This document shows, in pieces, positions 26,896 to 38,400 of a stretch of DNA of 64,000 nt. Source of the stretch: Streptomyces tsukubensis. Its GTDB lineage: Bacteria > Actinomycetota > Actinomycetes > Streptomycetales > Streptomycetaceae. The position numbers and the translations under genes are program-made. The DNA lies in NCBI RefSeq assembly GCF_003932715.1, contig NZ_CP020700.1, positions 5,788,501-5,852,500 on the forward strand, read 5' to 3'. Every line of letters begins with the position of its first letter. The stretch's first letter is position 1. Under the pieces are notes generated by a model, which saw nothing but the letters and a program-made list of their open reading frames with translations, was not told the origin of the DNA and made no database searches.

Positions 26896-27555
26896 GTGCT
26901 CCAAGAACTGTTCACGCCCTCCGTCCAGCATGCGCTCGACCTCGCCGGAATCTTCGTCTTCGCGATCTCCGGCGCCCTGCTCGCCGTCCGCAAGAACTTC
27001 GACGTCTTCGGTATGGCGGTGCTCGCCGAGGTCACCGCGCTGGGCGGGGGGCTGCTGCGTGATCTGATCATCGGGGCCGTACCCCCGGCCGCCTTCACCG
27101 ACCTCGGGTACTTCTTGATGCCGCTGGTCGCCACGGTCCTCGTCTTCTTCCTCCATCCGGTCGTGGAACGCATCCAGGCCGGGGTCAATGTCTTCGACGC
27201 CGCCGGACTCGGTCTGTTCTGTGTCACCGGCACCACCAAGGCGTACGAGTACGGGCTGGGCCTCACCTCCTCCGCCGTCCTGGGCGTGGCCACCGCGGCG
27301 GGCGGCGGTGTGCTGCGGGACGTCCTGGCGAACGAGGCGCCGTCGCTGCTGCGCTGGGACCGCGATCTCTACGCGGTGCCCGCGATCGTGGGCGCAACGA
27401 TGGTCGCGCTCTTCATCCGCTTCGACAGCCTGAACGCCTTCACCAGCTCACTGGCCGCGCTGACCGCCTTCGCCATCCGGCTGCTGGCGATGCGCTTCCA
27501 CTGGCGGGCCCCGCGCGCCTGGAACCGCCGCTCCACGGCGACGGAGGAGATCTGA
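26896..27555 (+). CDS. TRIC-type cation channel / YadS family membrane protein
   Basis: A 219-residue integral membrane protein with about seven helices in two homologous halves. Each half carries the signature GGGxxRD (GGGLLRDLI and GGGVLRDVL), the mark of the trimeric intracellular cation channel fold. Prokaryotic members conduct monovalent cations. The tail RFHWRAPRAWNRR is basic and cytoplasmic. The start GTG 26896 lies six bases after CACAAT, so the message may be leaderless. It follows the transporter operon by about 50 bp but is functionally unrelated. Confidence 0.88.
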   Translation: MLQELFTPSVQHALDLAGIFVFAISGALLAVRKNFDVFGMAVLAEVTALGGGLLRDLIIGAVPPAAFTDLGYFLMPLVATVLVFFLHPVVERIQAGVNVFDAAGLGLFCVTGTTKAYEYGLGLTSSAVLGVATAAGGGVLRDVLANEAPSLLRWDRDLYAVPAIVGATMVALFIRFDSLNAFTSSLAALTAFAIRLLAMRFHWRAPRAWNRRSTATEEI

Positions 27556-27621
27556 GCCGCCCTCCACCCACACCCGAAACAAAAGCTACCGCTTAGTATT
27601 GCCTTGCGGTACGGTGCGGCC

Positions 27622-28467
27622 ATGGCACAGGCAGCACAGGCAGCGATAGGCAACAGCGAATTCGACCGCGACACCGCGGTGGTCCTGCGGGAACCCGGTG
27701 TCTACGACGCCCTCCTCTCGCCGGGCTGGACGATCCTGCACGCCGTCAACGGCGGCTATCTGCTGGGGCTGCTCGGCCGCGCCCTCGGCGACGCCCTGCC
27801 CCACTCCGATCCCTTCACCCTCTCCGCCCATTTCGTCAGCGCCTCCACCCCCGGCCCCGCGGTGATCCGGACCCAGACCGTCCGCACCGGCGGCACGCTC
27901 TCCACCGGGCAGGCCTCCCTCTGCCAGACGGACGCGGACGGCCGGGAGGTCGAGCGGATCCGGGTGCTCGCCACCTACGGCGATCTCGACGGTCTGACCG
28001 GAGACATCCGCACCTCCGCCATCCCGCCGGCCCTCCCTCCCCGTGAGCAGTGCGTCGGCCCCGCGGACGCCCCGGGCCTCGACCTCTCCCGGACCTGGGC
28101 GATTCTGGGCCGCCTCGACATCAGGCTGGACCCGGCCACCGTCGGCTGGGCGCTCGGGGCCCCCTCCGGCAAGGGCGAGGTGCGCGGCTGGTTCTCCCTC
28201 GCCGACGGCCGCGACCCCGACCCCCTGTCCGTGCTCGCCACGGTGGACTTCTTCCCGCCCACCTCCTTCGACCTGGGCCTCCCCGGCTGGACCCCGACCG
28301 TCGAACTCACCGCCCATATCCGCTGCCGCCCCGCCCCCGGCCCGCTGCGGGTCGCGATCTCCACCCGCAATCTGGCCGGAGGCTTCCTGGAGGAGGACGC
28401 CGAGGTCTGGGACAGCGCGGACCGGCTGGTGGCCCAGTCCCGCCAGCTGGCGAAGGCGCCCCGCTGA
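27622..28467 (+). CDS. Thioesterase-like (double hotdog) family protein
   Basis: A 281-residue protein of TesB-like double-hotdog layout. HAVNGGYLLGLLGRAL opens the first hotdog helix, SAHFVSASTPGPAVIRTQTVRTGGTLSTGQASL forms its sheet in two parts, and the second half has LSVLATVDFFPPTSFDLG and ELTAHIRCRPAPGPLRV. Members hydrolyse acyl-CoA or resemble those that do. The catalytic Asp/Gln/Thr set of TesB is not obvious here, so the substrate is open. ATG 27622 follows TACGGT (27610-27615) by six bases, consistent with a leaderless transcript. Confidence 0.78.
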   Translation: MAQAAQAAIGNSEFDRDTAVVLREPGVYDALLSPGWTILHAVNGGYLLGLLGRALGDALPHSDPFTLSAHFVSASTPGPAVIRTQTVRTGGTLSTGQASLCQTDADGREVERIRVLATYGDLDGLTGDIRTSAIPPALPPREQCVGPADAPGLDLSRTWAILGRLDIRLDPATVGWALGAPSGKGEVRGWFSLADGRDPDPLSVLATVDFFPPTSFDLGLPGWTPTVELTAHIRCRPAPGPLRVAISTRNLAGGFLEEDAEVWDSADRLVAQSRQLAKAPR

Positions 28468-28494
28468 GCCGCCCGGACCGCCCCGGGAGCCCCC

Positions 28495-28515
28495 GGCGTT
28501 CCGGTCCGGAACGCC
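28495..28515 (+). terminator. Hairpin after the thioesterase-like gene
   Basis: GGCGTTCCG (28495-28503) and CGGAACGCC (28507-28515) form a perfect 9-bp stem with a 3-base loop, 28 bases past the stop codon. It sits in very GC-rich DNA without a U-tract. Confidence 0.5.
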
Positions 28516-28616
28516 CCGGGCCGGCCGCCGTTCCCCGGCCCGGGGGGCCGTGCCGCCCCGCATACCCCTACGCGCCGCAGATGCACCCCCTCCCGTCCTC
28601 GTAGAATCGGGCCACC

Positions 28617-29780
28617 ATGGCCTACCTCGACCACGCCGCGACCACTCCGATGCTGCCGGAAGCCATCGAGGCGATGACTGCCCAGCTCAGCGCGTTCGGC
28701 AATGCGTCCGCGCTCCACGCCGCCGGGCGACGGGCCCGCCGTACCGTCGAGGAGGCCCGGGAGGCCCTCGCCGACGCCCTGGGCGGCCGCCCCAGCGAGG
28801 TGGTGTTCACCTCGGGCGGGACCGAGGCGGACAACCTCGCCGTCAAGGGCCTCTACTGGCAGCGGCGCGACGCCGACCCCGCCAGGACCCGCATTCTGGC
28901 GAGTCCCGTCGAGCACCACGCCGTTCTCGACGCCGTCGACTGGCTGGGCGAACACGAAGGGGCCACCGTCGAGTACCTGCCCGTCGACGGCTACGGGCGG
29001 GTCCACCCCGAGGCCCTGCGCGAGGCCGTCGAGCGCAACCCCGACGACGTCGCCCTGGCGACCGTCATGTGGGCCAACAACGAGATCGGCACCGTGATGC
29101 CGGTCGCCGGACTCGCCGCCGTGGCTCATGAGTACGGCATCCCGATGCACTCGGACGCGGTCCAGGCCTTCGGCCAGCTCGATGTGAGCTTCGCCGAATC
29201 CGGGCTCGCGGCCATGACGGTCTCCGGCCACAAGATCGGCGGCCCCTACGGCATCGGCGCGCTCCTCCTGGGCCGCGACTACGCCCCGGTCCCCGTACTG
29301 CACGGGGGCGGCCAGGAGCGGCACGTACGCTCCGGGACGCTGGACGTTCCCGCCATCGCCTCTTTCGCAGTGGCCGGACGGCTGGCCGCCGAACGCCGTG
29401 AGGAGTTCGCGCGACAGATCGGCTCCCTTCGGGACCAGCTCGTCCGGGCCGTACTCGACGCGGTGCCGGACGCCGTCCTCGGTGGCGACCCCGAGGACCG
29501 GCTCCCGGCCAATGCGCATTTCTCCTTTCCCGGTTGCGAGGGCGACTCGCTGCTGCTGCTCCTGGACGCACAGGGCATCGAGTGCTCCACGGGGTCGGCC
29601 TGCACCGCCGGGGTTGCCCAGCCCAGCCATGTCCTCCTCGCCACCGGCACCGACCCCGACCTGGCGCGAGGGACCCTTCGCTTCACCCTCGGCCGCACCT
29701 CCACCACGGCGGACGTGGAGGCACTTGCGAAGGCGATCGGGCCGGCGGTCGACCGGGCCCGTACGGCGGGTCTGAGCTGA
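28617..29780 (+). CDS. Cysteine desulfurase (IscS/NifS-like)
   Basis: A 387-residue class V aminotransferase-fold PLP enzyme that moves sulfur from cysteine to an acceptor. The PLP lysine is Lys206 ([10 protein letters not shown]). The persulfide cysteine is Cys329 in the STGSACTAG loop, and the N-terminal YLDHAATTP and [10 protein letters not shown] substrate segments are intact. ATG 28617 comes nine bases after TAGAAT (28602-28607), suggesting a very short or absent leader. The nearby mnmA makes it the likely sulfur donor for tRNA 2-thiouridine, as in other actinobacteria; iron-sulfur cluster supply is also possible. Confidence 0.93.
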   Translation: MAYLDHAATTPMLPEAIEAMTAQLSAFGNASALHAAGRRARRTVEEAREALADALGGRPSEVVFTSGGTEADNLAVKGLYWQRRDADPARTRILASPVEHHAVLDAVDWLGEHEGATVEYLPVDGYGRVHPEALREAVERNPDDVALATVMWANNEIGTVMPVAGLAAVAHEYGIPMHSDAVQAFGQLDVSFAESGLAAMTVSGHKIGGPYGIGALLLGRDYAPVPVLHGGGQERHVRSGTLDVPAIASFAVAGRLAAERREEFARQIGSLRDQLVRAVLDAVPDAVLGGDPEDRLPANAHFSFPGCEGDSLLLLLDAQGIECSTGSACTAGVAQPSHVLLATGTDPDLARGTLRFTLGRTSTTADVEALAKAIGPAVDRARTAGLS

Positions 29781-30021
29781 GCATCCCCCGCACCGCGGCC
29801 GTTCAGCACCGATTGGCGACCACACGCCACGACATGGCGACCCCACGCCACAACCGGAACAGGAACCCCCGCCCCCGCTGCCCCCGCACGGGGCCGGTTG
29901 CCCCCGCCCGGGCCCCGGGCCCGGGGCGGCCGACCCCGAACCGCCCGGGCTCAAGCCGCCCGGGCGCCCCGCCCGGGCCCCGGGCCCAAACCGTCCCGGG
30001 CCCGGGCGGAAGCCGTACCGG

Positions 30022-30924
30022 CTACTTCCCTGCCTCGGCCGCCCGCTGCGCCCGGGCCTCGGGCAGCGCCGCGCTCACCAGCTTCAGATAGCGCTCCCAG
30101 TCCCAGTGCGGCCCCGGGTCGGTGTGATCCGTCCCCGGCACCTCCACATGCCCGATGATGTGTTCGCGGTCCACGGGCAGCGCGTACCGGACGCAGATCC
30201 CCGCCGTCAGCTTCGCCGACGCCGCGTACATCTTGTCCGTGAAGTCCTGCGGCCGGTCGACGAAGCCCTCGTGCTCGATGCCGATACTGCGTTCGTTGAA
30301 GGAACGATTCCCCGCATGGAAGGCCACATCCAGCTCGCGGATCATCTGGGCCACCTTCCCGTCCTTGCCCACCACATAGTGCGTCGCGGCCCCGTGACCG
30401 GGGTTCTTGAAGACCCGCAGGGCCGTGGGGAAGCTCCCCTGCACCACATGGATGATCACGCGGTCGATGCGGTAGTCGTCGGGCCGGTCCGCGAGCCGCC
30501 AGTTCGCCCGCGCCGCGGCGGTCCACTGCGCGCCCGCGTGATCCAGCTCACCCTCCTTGCGCGGTTTCGTCATCCCCGGCACCCGCCACCACAGCCGGGC
30601 CAGCGAATCCTGTGCCAGCACTCCGCCGCCGACCAGCACGGCCGCGCCCCCCAGCAGCAGTCCCCGCCGCCCGATCCGGCGGCCCCCGCCGTCCCGGCCG
30701 TCGGCACCGCCCCCGCCTTCCGCCCGCCGGCGTCCCTCCGTACGGCGACGGCGCCCACGGCCGCCCGGCCGGTTCCCGCCGTCGCCACGCCGTCCGTCCG
30801 CCGCTTCGGCCGAGGCCGCCGCGGTCTCGGCGCCCCCGGCCGACGGTCCACTGCCGCGGCCCGTGCCGTCGTGACCACTGCCACTGCCGGGACGTCCGTT
30901 CTCGGGCTCTGCTTCGCTCTCCAT
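30022..30924 (-). CDS. N-acetylmuramoyl-L-alanine amidase (Amidase_2), probably Tat-exported
   Basis: A 300-residue protein. A long Gly/Arg-rich N-terminal stretch (1-80) is followed by [19 protein letters not shown], a twin-arginine-like signal. The amidase domain (about 145-285) has zinc-ligand candidates in VIIHVVQGS and [10 protein letters not shown], with [11 protein letters not shown] and [13 protein letters not shown] between them. It would cleave the amide between muramic acid and the peptide stem. The first 80 residues are very unusual for a secreted protein, and the true start may lie closer to the RR motif. It is convergent with the cysteine desulfurase gene across a (G+C)-only palindromic stretch. 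Confidence 0.85.
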   Translation of the reverse strand: MESEAEPENGRPGSGSGHDGTGRGSGPSAGGAETAAASAEAADGRRGDGGNRPGGRGRRRRTEGRRRAEGGGGADGRDGGGRRIGRRGLLLGGAAVLVGGGVLAQDSLARLWWRVPGMTKPRKEGELDHAGAQWTAAARANWRLADRPDDYRIDRVIIHVVQGSFPTALRVFKNPGHGAATHYVVGKDGKVAQMIRELDVAFHAGNRSFNERSIGIEHEGFVDRPQDFTDKMYAASAKLTAGICVRYALPVDREHIIGHVEVPGTDHTDPGPHWDWERYLKLVSAALPEARAQRAAEAGK

Positions 30925-30984
30925 GTCTCCTACGACGCATACTCGCGAGCTCTCGTTTCACGAGGACCGTACCCTGGTAGGGCT

Positions 30985-32127
30985 ATGACTCAGACGACTC
31001 CTCATCGCCCCCTCCGGGTGCTCGCCGCCATGTCGGGGGGCGTGGACTCCGCCGTTGCCGCCGCCCGTGCCGTCGAAGCAGGTCACGACGTGACCGGCGT
31101 GCATCTCGCGCTCTCCGCGAATCCGCAGTCCTTCCGCACCGGCGCCCGTGGCTGCTGCACCATCGAGGACTCGCGCGACGCCCGCCGTGCCGCCGATGTG
31201 ATCGGTATCCCCTTCTACGTCTGGGACCTCGCGGAACGTTTCCGCGAGGACGTCGTCGAGGACTTCATCGCCGAATACGAGGCGGGACGCACCCCCAATC
31301 CGTGTCTGCGCTGCAACGAGAAGATCAAGTTCGCCGCGCTGCTCGACAAGGCGCTGGCCCTCGGCTTCGACGCGGTGTGCACCGGTCACTACGCCACTGT
31401 CGTCACCGGCGCGGACGGCGGCCGCGAGCTGCACCGCGCCAGCGATATGGCCAAGGACCAGTCGTACGTCCTCGGAGTGCTCGACGAGCGCCAGCTCGCC
31501 CATGCGCTGTTCCCGCTGGGCGACACCCTCACCACCAAGGACGAGATCCGCGCCGAGGCCGAGCGCCGGGGTCTGGCCGTGGCGAAGAAGCCGGACAGCC
31601 ACGACATCTGCTTCATCGCCGACGGCGACACCCAGGGGTTCCTCGCCGACCGTCTGGGCCGGGCGGAGGGCGATATCGTCGACGAGTCCGGCGCCAGGCT
31701 GGGCACCCACGACGGCGCTTTCGGCTTCACCATCGGCCAGCGCAAGGGGCTGCGCATCGGGCATCCGGCGCCCGACGGCAAGCCGCGGTACGTCCTCGAC
31801 ATCTCGCCGGTCAACAACACCGTCACCGTCGGCCCCGCGGAGGCGCTGGACGTGACGGAGCTGACCGCGATCCGCCCGCGCTGGTGCGGCGCGGCCCCCG
31901 AGGGCCCCGGCGCGTACACGGCCCAGTTGCGCGCCCACGGCGGCGAGACCCCGGTGACGGCCGTCGCCGTCGACGGTGAGCTGCGGGTCGTCTTCGCCGA
32001 ACCGGTCCGGGGCGTCGCCCCCGGCCAGGCGATCGTGCTGTACGACGGCACTCGCGTGGTCGGCTCGGCCACGATCTCCGCCACCCGCCGGACCGCCGCC
32101 TCCGCCTCAGCCGCCCCCGTCGGCTGA
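30985..32127 (+). CDS. mnmA: tRNA-specific 2-thiouridylase
   Basis: A 380-residue enzyme that thiolates U34 of Glu, Gln and Lys tRNAs. The ATP-pyrophosphatase loop is SGGVDSAV (17-24). The two catalytic cysteines are Cys107 in TPNPCLRC and Cys209 in [18 protein letters not shown] marks the central domain, and the C-terminal beta-barrel follows. ATG 30985 lies nine bases behind TACCCT (30970-30975) with no ribosome site, consistent with a leaderless or near-leaderless mRNA. It probably receives sulfur from the cysteine desulfurase encoded 1.2 kb upstream. Confidence 0.96.
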   Translation: MTQTTPHRPLRVLAAMSGGVDSAVAAARAVEAGHDVTGVHLALSANPQSFRTGARGCCTIEDSRDARRAADVIGIPFYVWDLAERFREDVVEDFIAEYEAGRTPNPCLRCNEKIKFAALLDKALALGFDAVCTGHYATVVTGADGGRELHRASDMAKDQSYVLGVLDERQLAHALFPLGDTLTTKDEIRAEAERRGLAVAKKPDSHDICFIADGDTQGFLADRLGRAEGDIVDESGARLGTHDGAFGFTIGQRKGLRIGHPAPDGKPRYVLDISPVNNTVTVGPAEALDVTELTAIRPRWCGAAPEGPGAYTAQLRAHGGETPVTAVAVDGELRVVFAEPVRGVAPGQAIVLYDGTRVVGSATISATRRTAASASAAPVG

Positions 32128-32144
32128 GGCACCCCGGCCCCGGG

Positions 32145-32197
32145 CGCCCTGAGACCGGGCCGGGCACACCGCCCGTGCCCGGCCCGGTCTCAGGGCG
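32145..32197. terminator. 23-bp perfect-stem bidirectional terminator
   Basis: The arms 32145-32167 and 32175-32197 (starting CGCCCTGAGACCGGGC) pair over 23 bp without mismatch, with a 7-base loop. They lie between mnmA and the convergent hydrolase gene. The last codons and TGA of the hydrolase (32190-32192) lie inside the right arm. Confidence 0.85.
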
Positions 32198-32987
32198 CGA
32201 AGAACGTCTCCAGGACGGGGGCGAGCACATAGGGCGACACCTCGTCCGTCTGCCCCGTCAGCGTCCGGTGGTGGCCCCGCGGCAGCGCATCGGCCACCAG
32301 CTTCGCCGCCTCGCGCACCGGCCCGGGGCTGGCGCCGCCGTCCGCGACCATCACCCGTACCGGCACCTGCTGCAGCAGACGGTGCGGCACCGAGCCGTCG
32401 CCCGTGACCGCGTCGTCGTACGGAAGGGTGTGCGCCACCGCCTCCAGCCCGGACCACAGCGGCGAGCTGCGCATCCGCGCCACCAACTGGTCCGGCGTCC
32501 CGGTCCTGCGCAGATGGAGTGCCAGCGCGGCCCCCGCCTGCCCCCGGGCCACCAGCTCCCGGGTGCGGGCCACATGCGCGCCCGGCGCACGCCCGGGTCG
32601 TACGGCCGGATCGTACGGCGGCTGGTACACCGACAGATGGGCCACGGGTACGCCCGCGGCCGCCGCCCGCAGGGCCAGCGCGCCCCCCGACGCCGTACCG
32701 TGCACCCTGGCCCTGCCGCCCGCCGCTTCGATCACGGCGGCCAGATCTTCGATCTCCCGCTCCACGGCGTATCCCGCACGGTCTTCGCTGCCGCCCCGCC
32801 CGCGCCGGTCGTAGGTGAGGACGGTGAAGCGCGCCGCCAGCAGTTCGGCCAGCGGCGCGTCGCTCGCCGCGGTCGCCAGGGCGCCGCCCACCAGTACCAG
32901 CGGGGGGCCGTCGCCGCGCCGCTCGTACGCGAGCAGTGTCCCGTCCGCCGACCGCGCCCGTTCGAGCGTCCGGATCGTCTTGTCCAT
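32190..32987 (-). CDS. Alpha/beta hydrolase family protein, nucleophile apparently Ala
   Basis: A 265-residue alpha/beta hydrolase fold: LVLVGGALATAAS oxyanion region, FTVLTYDRRGRGGS after strand 4, then the nucleophile elbow VHGTASGGALALRAAA, and VRVMVADGGASPGP with the late acid. Close relatives usually read G-x-S-S-G-G at the elbow. Here the third position is Ala (GTASGG), so either the next Ser acts or the protein is not a hydrolase. The C-terminal GHHRTLTG could supply the histidine. The start is ATG 32987. Its 3' end is built into the terminator stem shared with mnmA. Confidence 0.8.
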   Translation of the reverse strand: MDKTIRTLERARSADGTLLAYERRGDGPPLVLVGGALATAASDAPLAELLAARFTVLTYDRRGRGGSEDRAGYAVEREIEDLAAVIEAAGGRARVHGTASGGALALRAAAAGVPVAHLSVYQPPYDPAVRPGRAPGAHVARTRELVARGQAGAALALHLRRTGTPDQLVARMRSSPLWSGLEAVAHTLPYDDAVTGDGSVPHRLLQQVPVRVMVADGGASPGPVREAAKLVADALPRGHHRTLTGQTDEVSPYVLAPVLETFFAP

Positions 32988-33166
32988 GCGAGTGCTGACC
33001 GGGCGGCGGCGTCCGACTCATCGCTGCGCGGAAAGTTTTTCCACGTCTTCTTCGACGGGCCTCCACCGGCACCCGGTATCAAGGCATTTGTGCGTTCTGT
33101 GCCTGCAGGCCGGGATGCCGGGGGAGCAGGGGAAAGCCCTGCCGGGGCGTCCCGTACGGTGACGCC

Positions 33167-33703
33167 ATGAGAATCTGCGTCTTCCTCTCCGCGGCCGATC
33201 TCGACGAGCGGTACACGCGTCCGGCCCGCGAGTTCGCCGAACTGCTCGGCAAGGGGGGCCACACCCTGGTGTGGGGCGGTTCCGAGAGCGGACTGATGAA
33301 GGTCGTCGCCGACGGTGTCCAGGAGACGGGCGGACGGCTCGTCGGGGTCTCGGTCGACTTCCTCGCCGCCACCGCGCGGGCCGGTGCCGATGAGATGGTG
33401 ATCGCCCGGGATCTGGCCGAGCGGAAGGCGCTGCTGCTGGCGAAGGCCGACGCCGTGGTGGTCATGGTGGGCGGTACCGGAACCCTCGACGAGGCGACGG
33501 AGATTCTGGAGCTGAAGAAGCACGGCCGTCAGAACAAGCCGGTGGTGCTGCTGAACACCGCGGGCTTCTACGACGGGCTGAAGACCCAGTTCCACCGCAT
33601 GGAGGCGGAGGGTTTCCTTCCGGTGCCCCTTGCCGATCTGGTGTTCTTCGCCGAGGAGCCGGTCTCCGCGCTCGCGTACCTGGAAGAGGCACTCGGCCAC
33701 TGA
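33167..33703 (+). CDS. LOG family protein
   Basis: A 178-residue Rossmann-like protein. It has the N-terminal ICVFLSAAD, nucleotide-loop WGGSESGLMKVVADGV, and the family motif in the form VGGTGTLDEATE (canonically PGGxGTxxE). LOG enzymes release free cytokinin-type bases from nucleoside 5'-monophosphates, and bacterial members hydrolyse AMP. The canonical Pro of PGG is Val here, but the catalytic Glu is retained. ATG 33167 follows TACGGT (33155-33160) by six bases, typical of a leaderless transcript. Six 27-bp repeats follow the stop codon. Confidence 0.85.
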   Translation: MRICVFLSAADLDERYTRPAREFAELLGKGGHTLVWGGSESGLMKVVADGVQETGGRLVGVSVDFLAATARAGADEMVIARDLAERKALLLAKADAVVVMVGGTGTLDEATEILELKKHGRQNKPVVLLNTAGFYDGLKTQFHRMEAEGFLPVPLADLVFFAEEPVSALAYLEEALGH

Positions 33704-33712
33704 CCAGGAGGC

Positions 33713-33873
33713 GTACGGAACCGGCCGGTCCCATCGGGCGTACGGAACCGACCGTTCCGCCGGGTGTACGGAACCGGCCGCCGACGTCAGGGGTACGGAA
33801 CCGGGCACGGGCGCCGGGTGTACGGAACCGGGCACGCGCGTCAGGTGTACGGAACCGGCCGGTCCCGTCGGCG
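33713..33873. repeat. Six tandem 27-bp repeats beginning GTACGGAACCGG
   Basis: Units start at 33713, 33740, 33766, 33793, 33820 and 33847, giving periods of 27, 26, 27, 27 and 27. The first 11 bases (GTACGGAACCG) are invariant and the rest is degenerate (G/C-rich, ending CGGGT or CAGGG). They fill the gap between the LOG and SDR genes. There are no unique spacers, so it is not a CRISPR array. Confidence 0.9.
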
Positions 33874-33933
33874 CAGGCAGGCGCGTGGAGCCGCTCCGGC
33901 GCCGGTGGCCCGGCCCGTCCGCGGAGTGCGAGC

Positions 33934-34632
33934 ATGACCGTCATGACCACGCACCTGATCACCGGGGCCGGCTCGGGCATCGGCGCCGCCGTCGCCCAGC
34001 GGCTCCACGACCGCGGCGACGAACTCGTCCTGCTGGCCCGCGACGCCGGGCGCGCCCGCGAGATCGCGGCCCGCTACCCCGGCGCCCGCACCCTTGTGGC
34101 CGATCTCTCCGACCCCGACCGCATCTCCTGGGCCCTGTCGCACCAGGAGGTGCCGGACCGGATCGACACCCTGCTGCATATCGCGGGCGTCGTCGACCTC
34201 GGCCCCGTCGGAGAACTCACCCCCAAGGCCTGGCACCACCAGCTCAACACCAATCTGATCGCCCCGGCCGAACTGACCAGGCAGTTCCTGCCGCAACTGC
34301 GCATCACGCAGGGGCACGTCGTCTTCGTGAACTCCGGCGCCGGGCTCAACGCGCACGCCGAGTGGGGCGCGTACGCCGCCTCCAAGCACGGACTGAAGGC
34401 CCTTGCCGACTCGCTGCGCGCCGAGGAGCACGGCAACGGCGTCCGGGTGACCTCCGTCTACCCCGGCCGCACCAGCAGCCCCATGCAGGCGAAGGTCCAC
34501 TCCCAGGAGGGGCGGGAGTACGACCCCGACCGCTGGATCGCCCCGGAGTCGGTGGCCACCACGGTCCTGACCGCGATCGACCTGCCCCGGGACGCCGAGA
34601 TCAACGATCTGACCGTCCGCCCCGGCCGCTGA
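33934..34632 (+). CDS. Short-chain dehydrogenase/reductase
   Basis: A 232-residue SDR. The NAD(P)-binding motif is ITGAGSGIG near residue 9. The structural motif, usually NNAG, reads HIAGVV. The catalytic set is Ser in VFVNSGAG, with Tyr and Lys in GAYAASKHGLKA (YxxxK). The carbonyl substrate is not predictable. GGAG lies eight bases before ATG 33934, and the second ATG (33943) would also keep the fold. Confidence 0.88.
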   Translation: MTVMTTHLITGAGSGIGAAVAQRLHDRGDELVLLARDAGRAREIAARYPGARTLVADLSDPDRISWALSHQEVPDRIDTLLHIAGVVDLGPVGELTPKAWHHQLNTNLIAPAELTRQFLPQLRITQGHVVFVNSGAGLNAHAEWGAYAASKHGLKALADSLRAEEHGNGVRVTSVYPGRTSSPMQAKVHSQEGREYDPDRWIAPESVATTVLTAIDLPRDAEINDLTVRPGR

Positions 34633-34707
34633 ACCACGACCGGGCCCCGCCCGCCCCGGCACCGGTCCGGGGCGGGCCCGGCCCGCGCGGGCACGTACCC
34701 TTCCGGG

Positions 34708-38065
<3,358 letters not shown>

Positions 38066-38400
38066 TACGGGGGGCGTGCCGGGGGCGCGCGCTGGGCGCC
38101 CGCCTCCGGACGCACCGGGCGCACCCGGTGGGAACAAGACGTTCCGTGCACCGCAGGAACGACCGGTAACAGTCACCCGTTCAGCGCATAGCAGATGGAT
38201 AAGGGTGACCCGGTCGCATTCGGGCAAGAGCAGGAGAGCGCCGCTCGTCGGAGCCCGCCGCGCCCTACTGTTGAGACGTGCGCCTGTCGTGCACGGCCGA
38301 GTGATGGGATTTCAGTCGTCGTGGCATGAGAACGGATTCCACGGGAATCACCGGAACCATCGCGTAACGATCGGCACCGCCGGCTGTGAGAGGGACGGGA
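38066..38400. other. Intergenic region between ligA and the GGDEF-EAL gene
   Basis: This 335-bp gap has no supported gene. It contains a small inverted repeat CGTTCC/GGAACG (38140-38145 and 38156-38161) and an AT-richer stretch before 38400 that probably holds the promoter of the GGDEF-EAL gene. No strong terminator hairpin for ligA is visible. Confidence 0.4.

Noticed and set aside
33713..33873. Possible CRISPR array
   Set aside because: The period is 27 bp with only an 11-bp conserved core and no unique spacers, and no cas gene is nearby.
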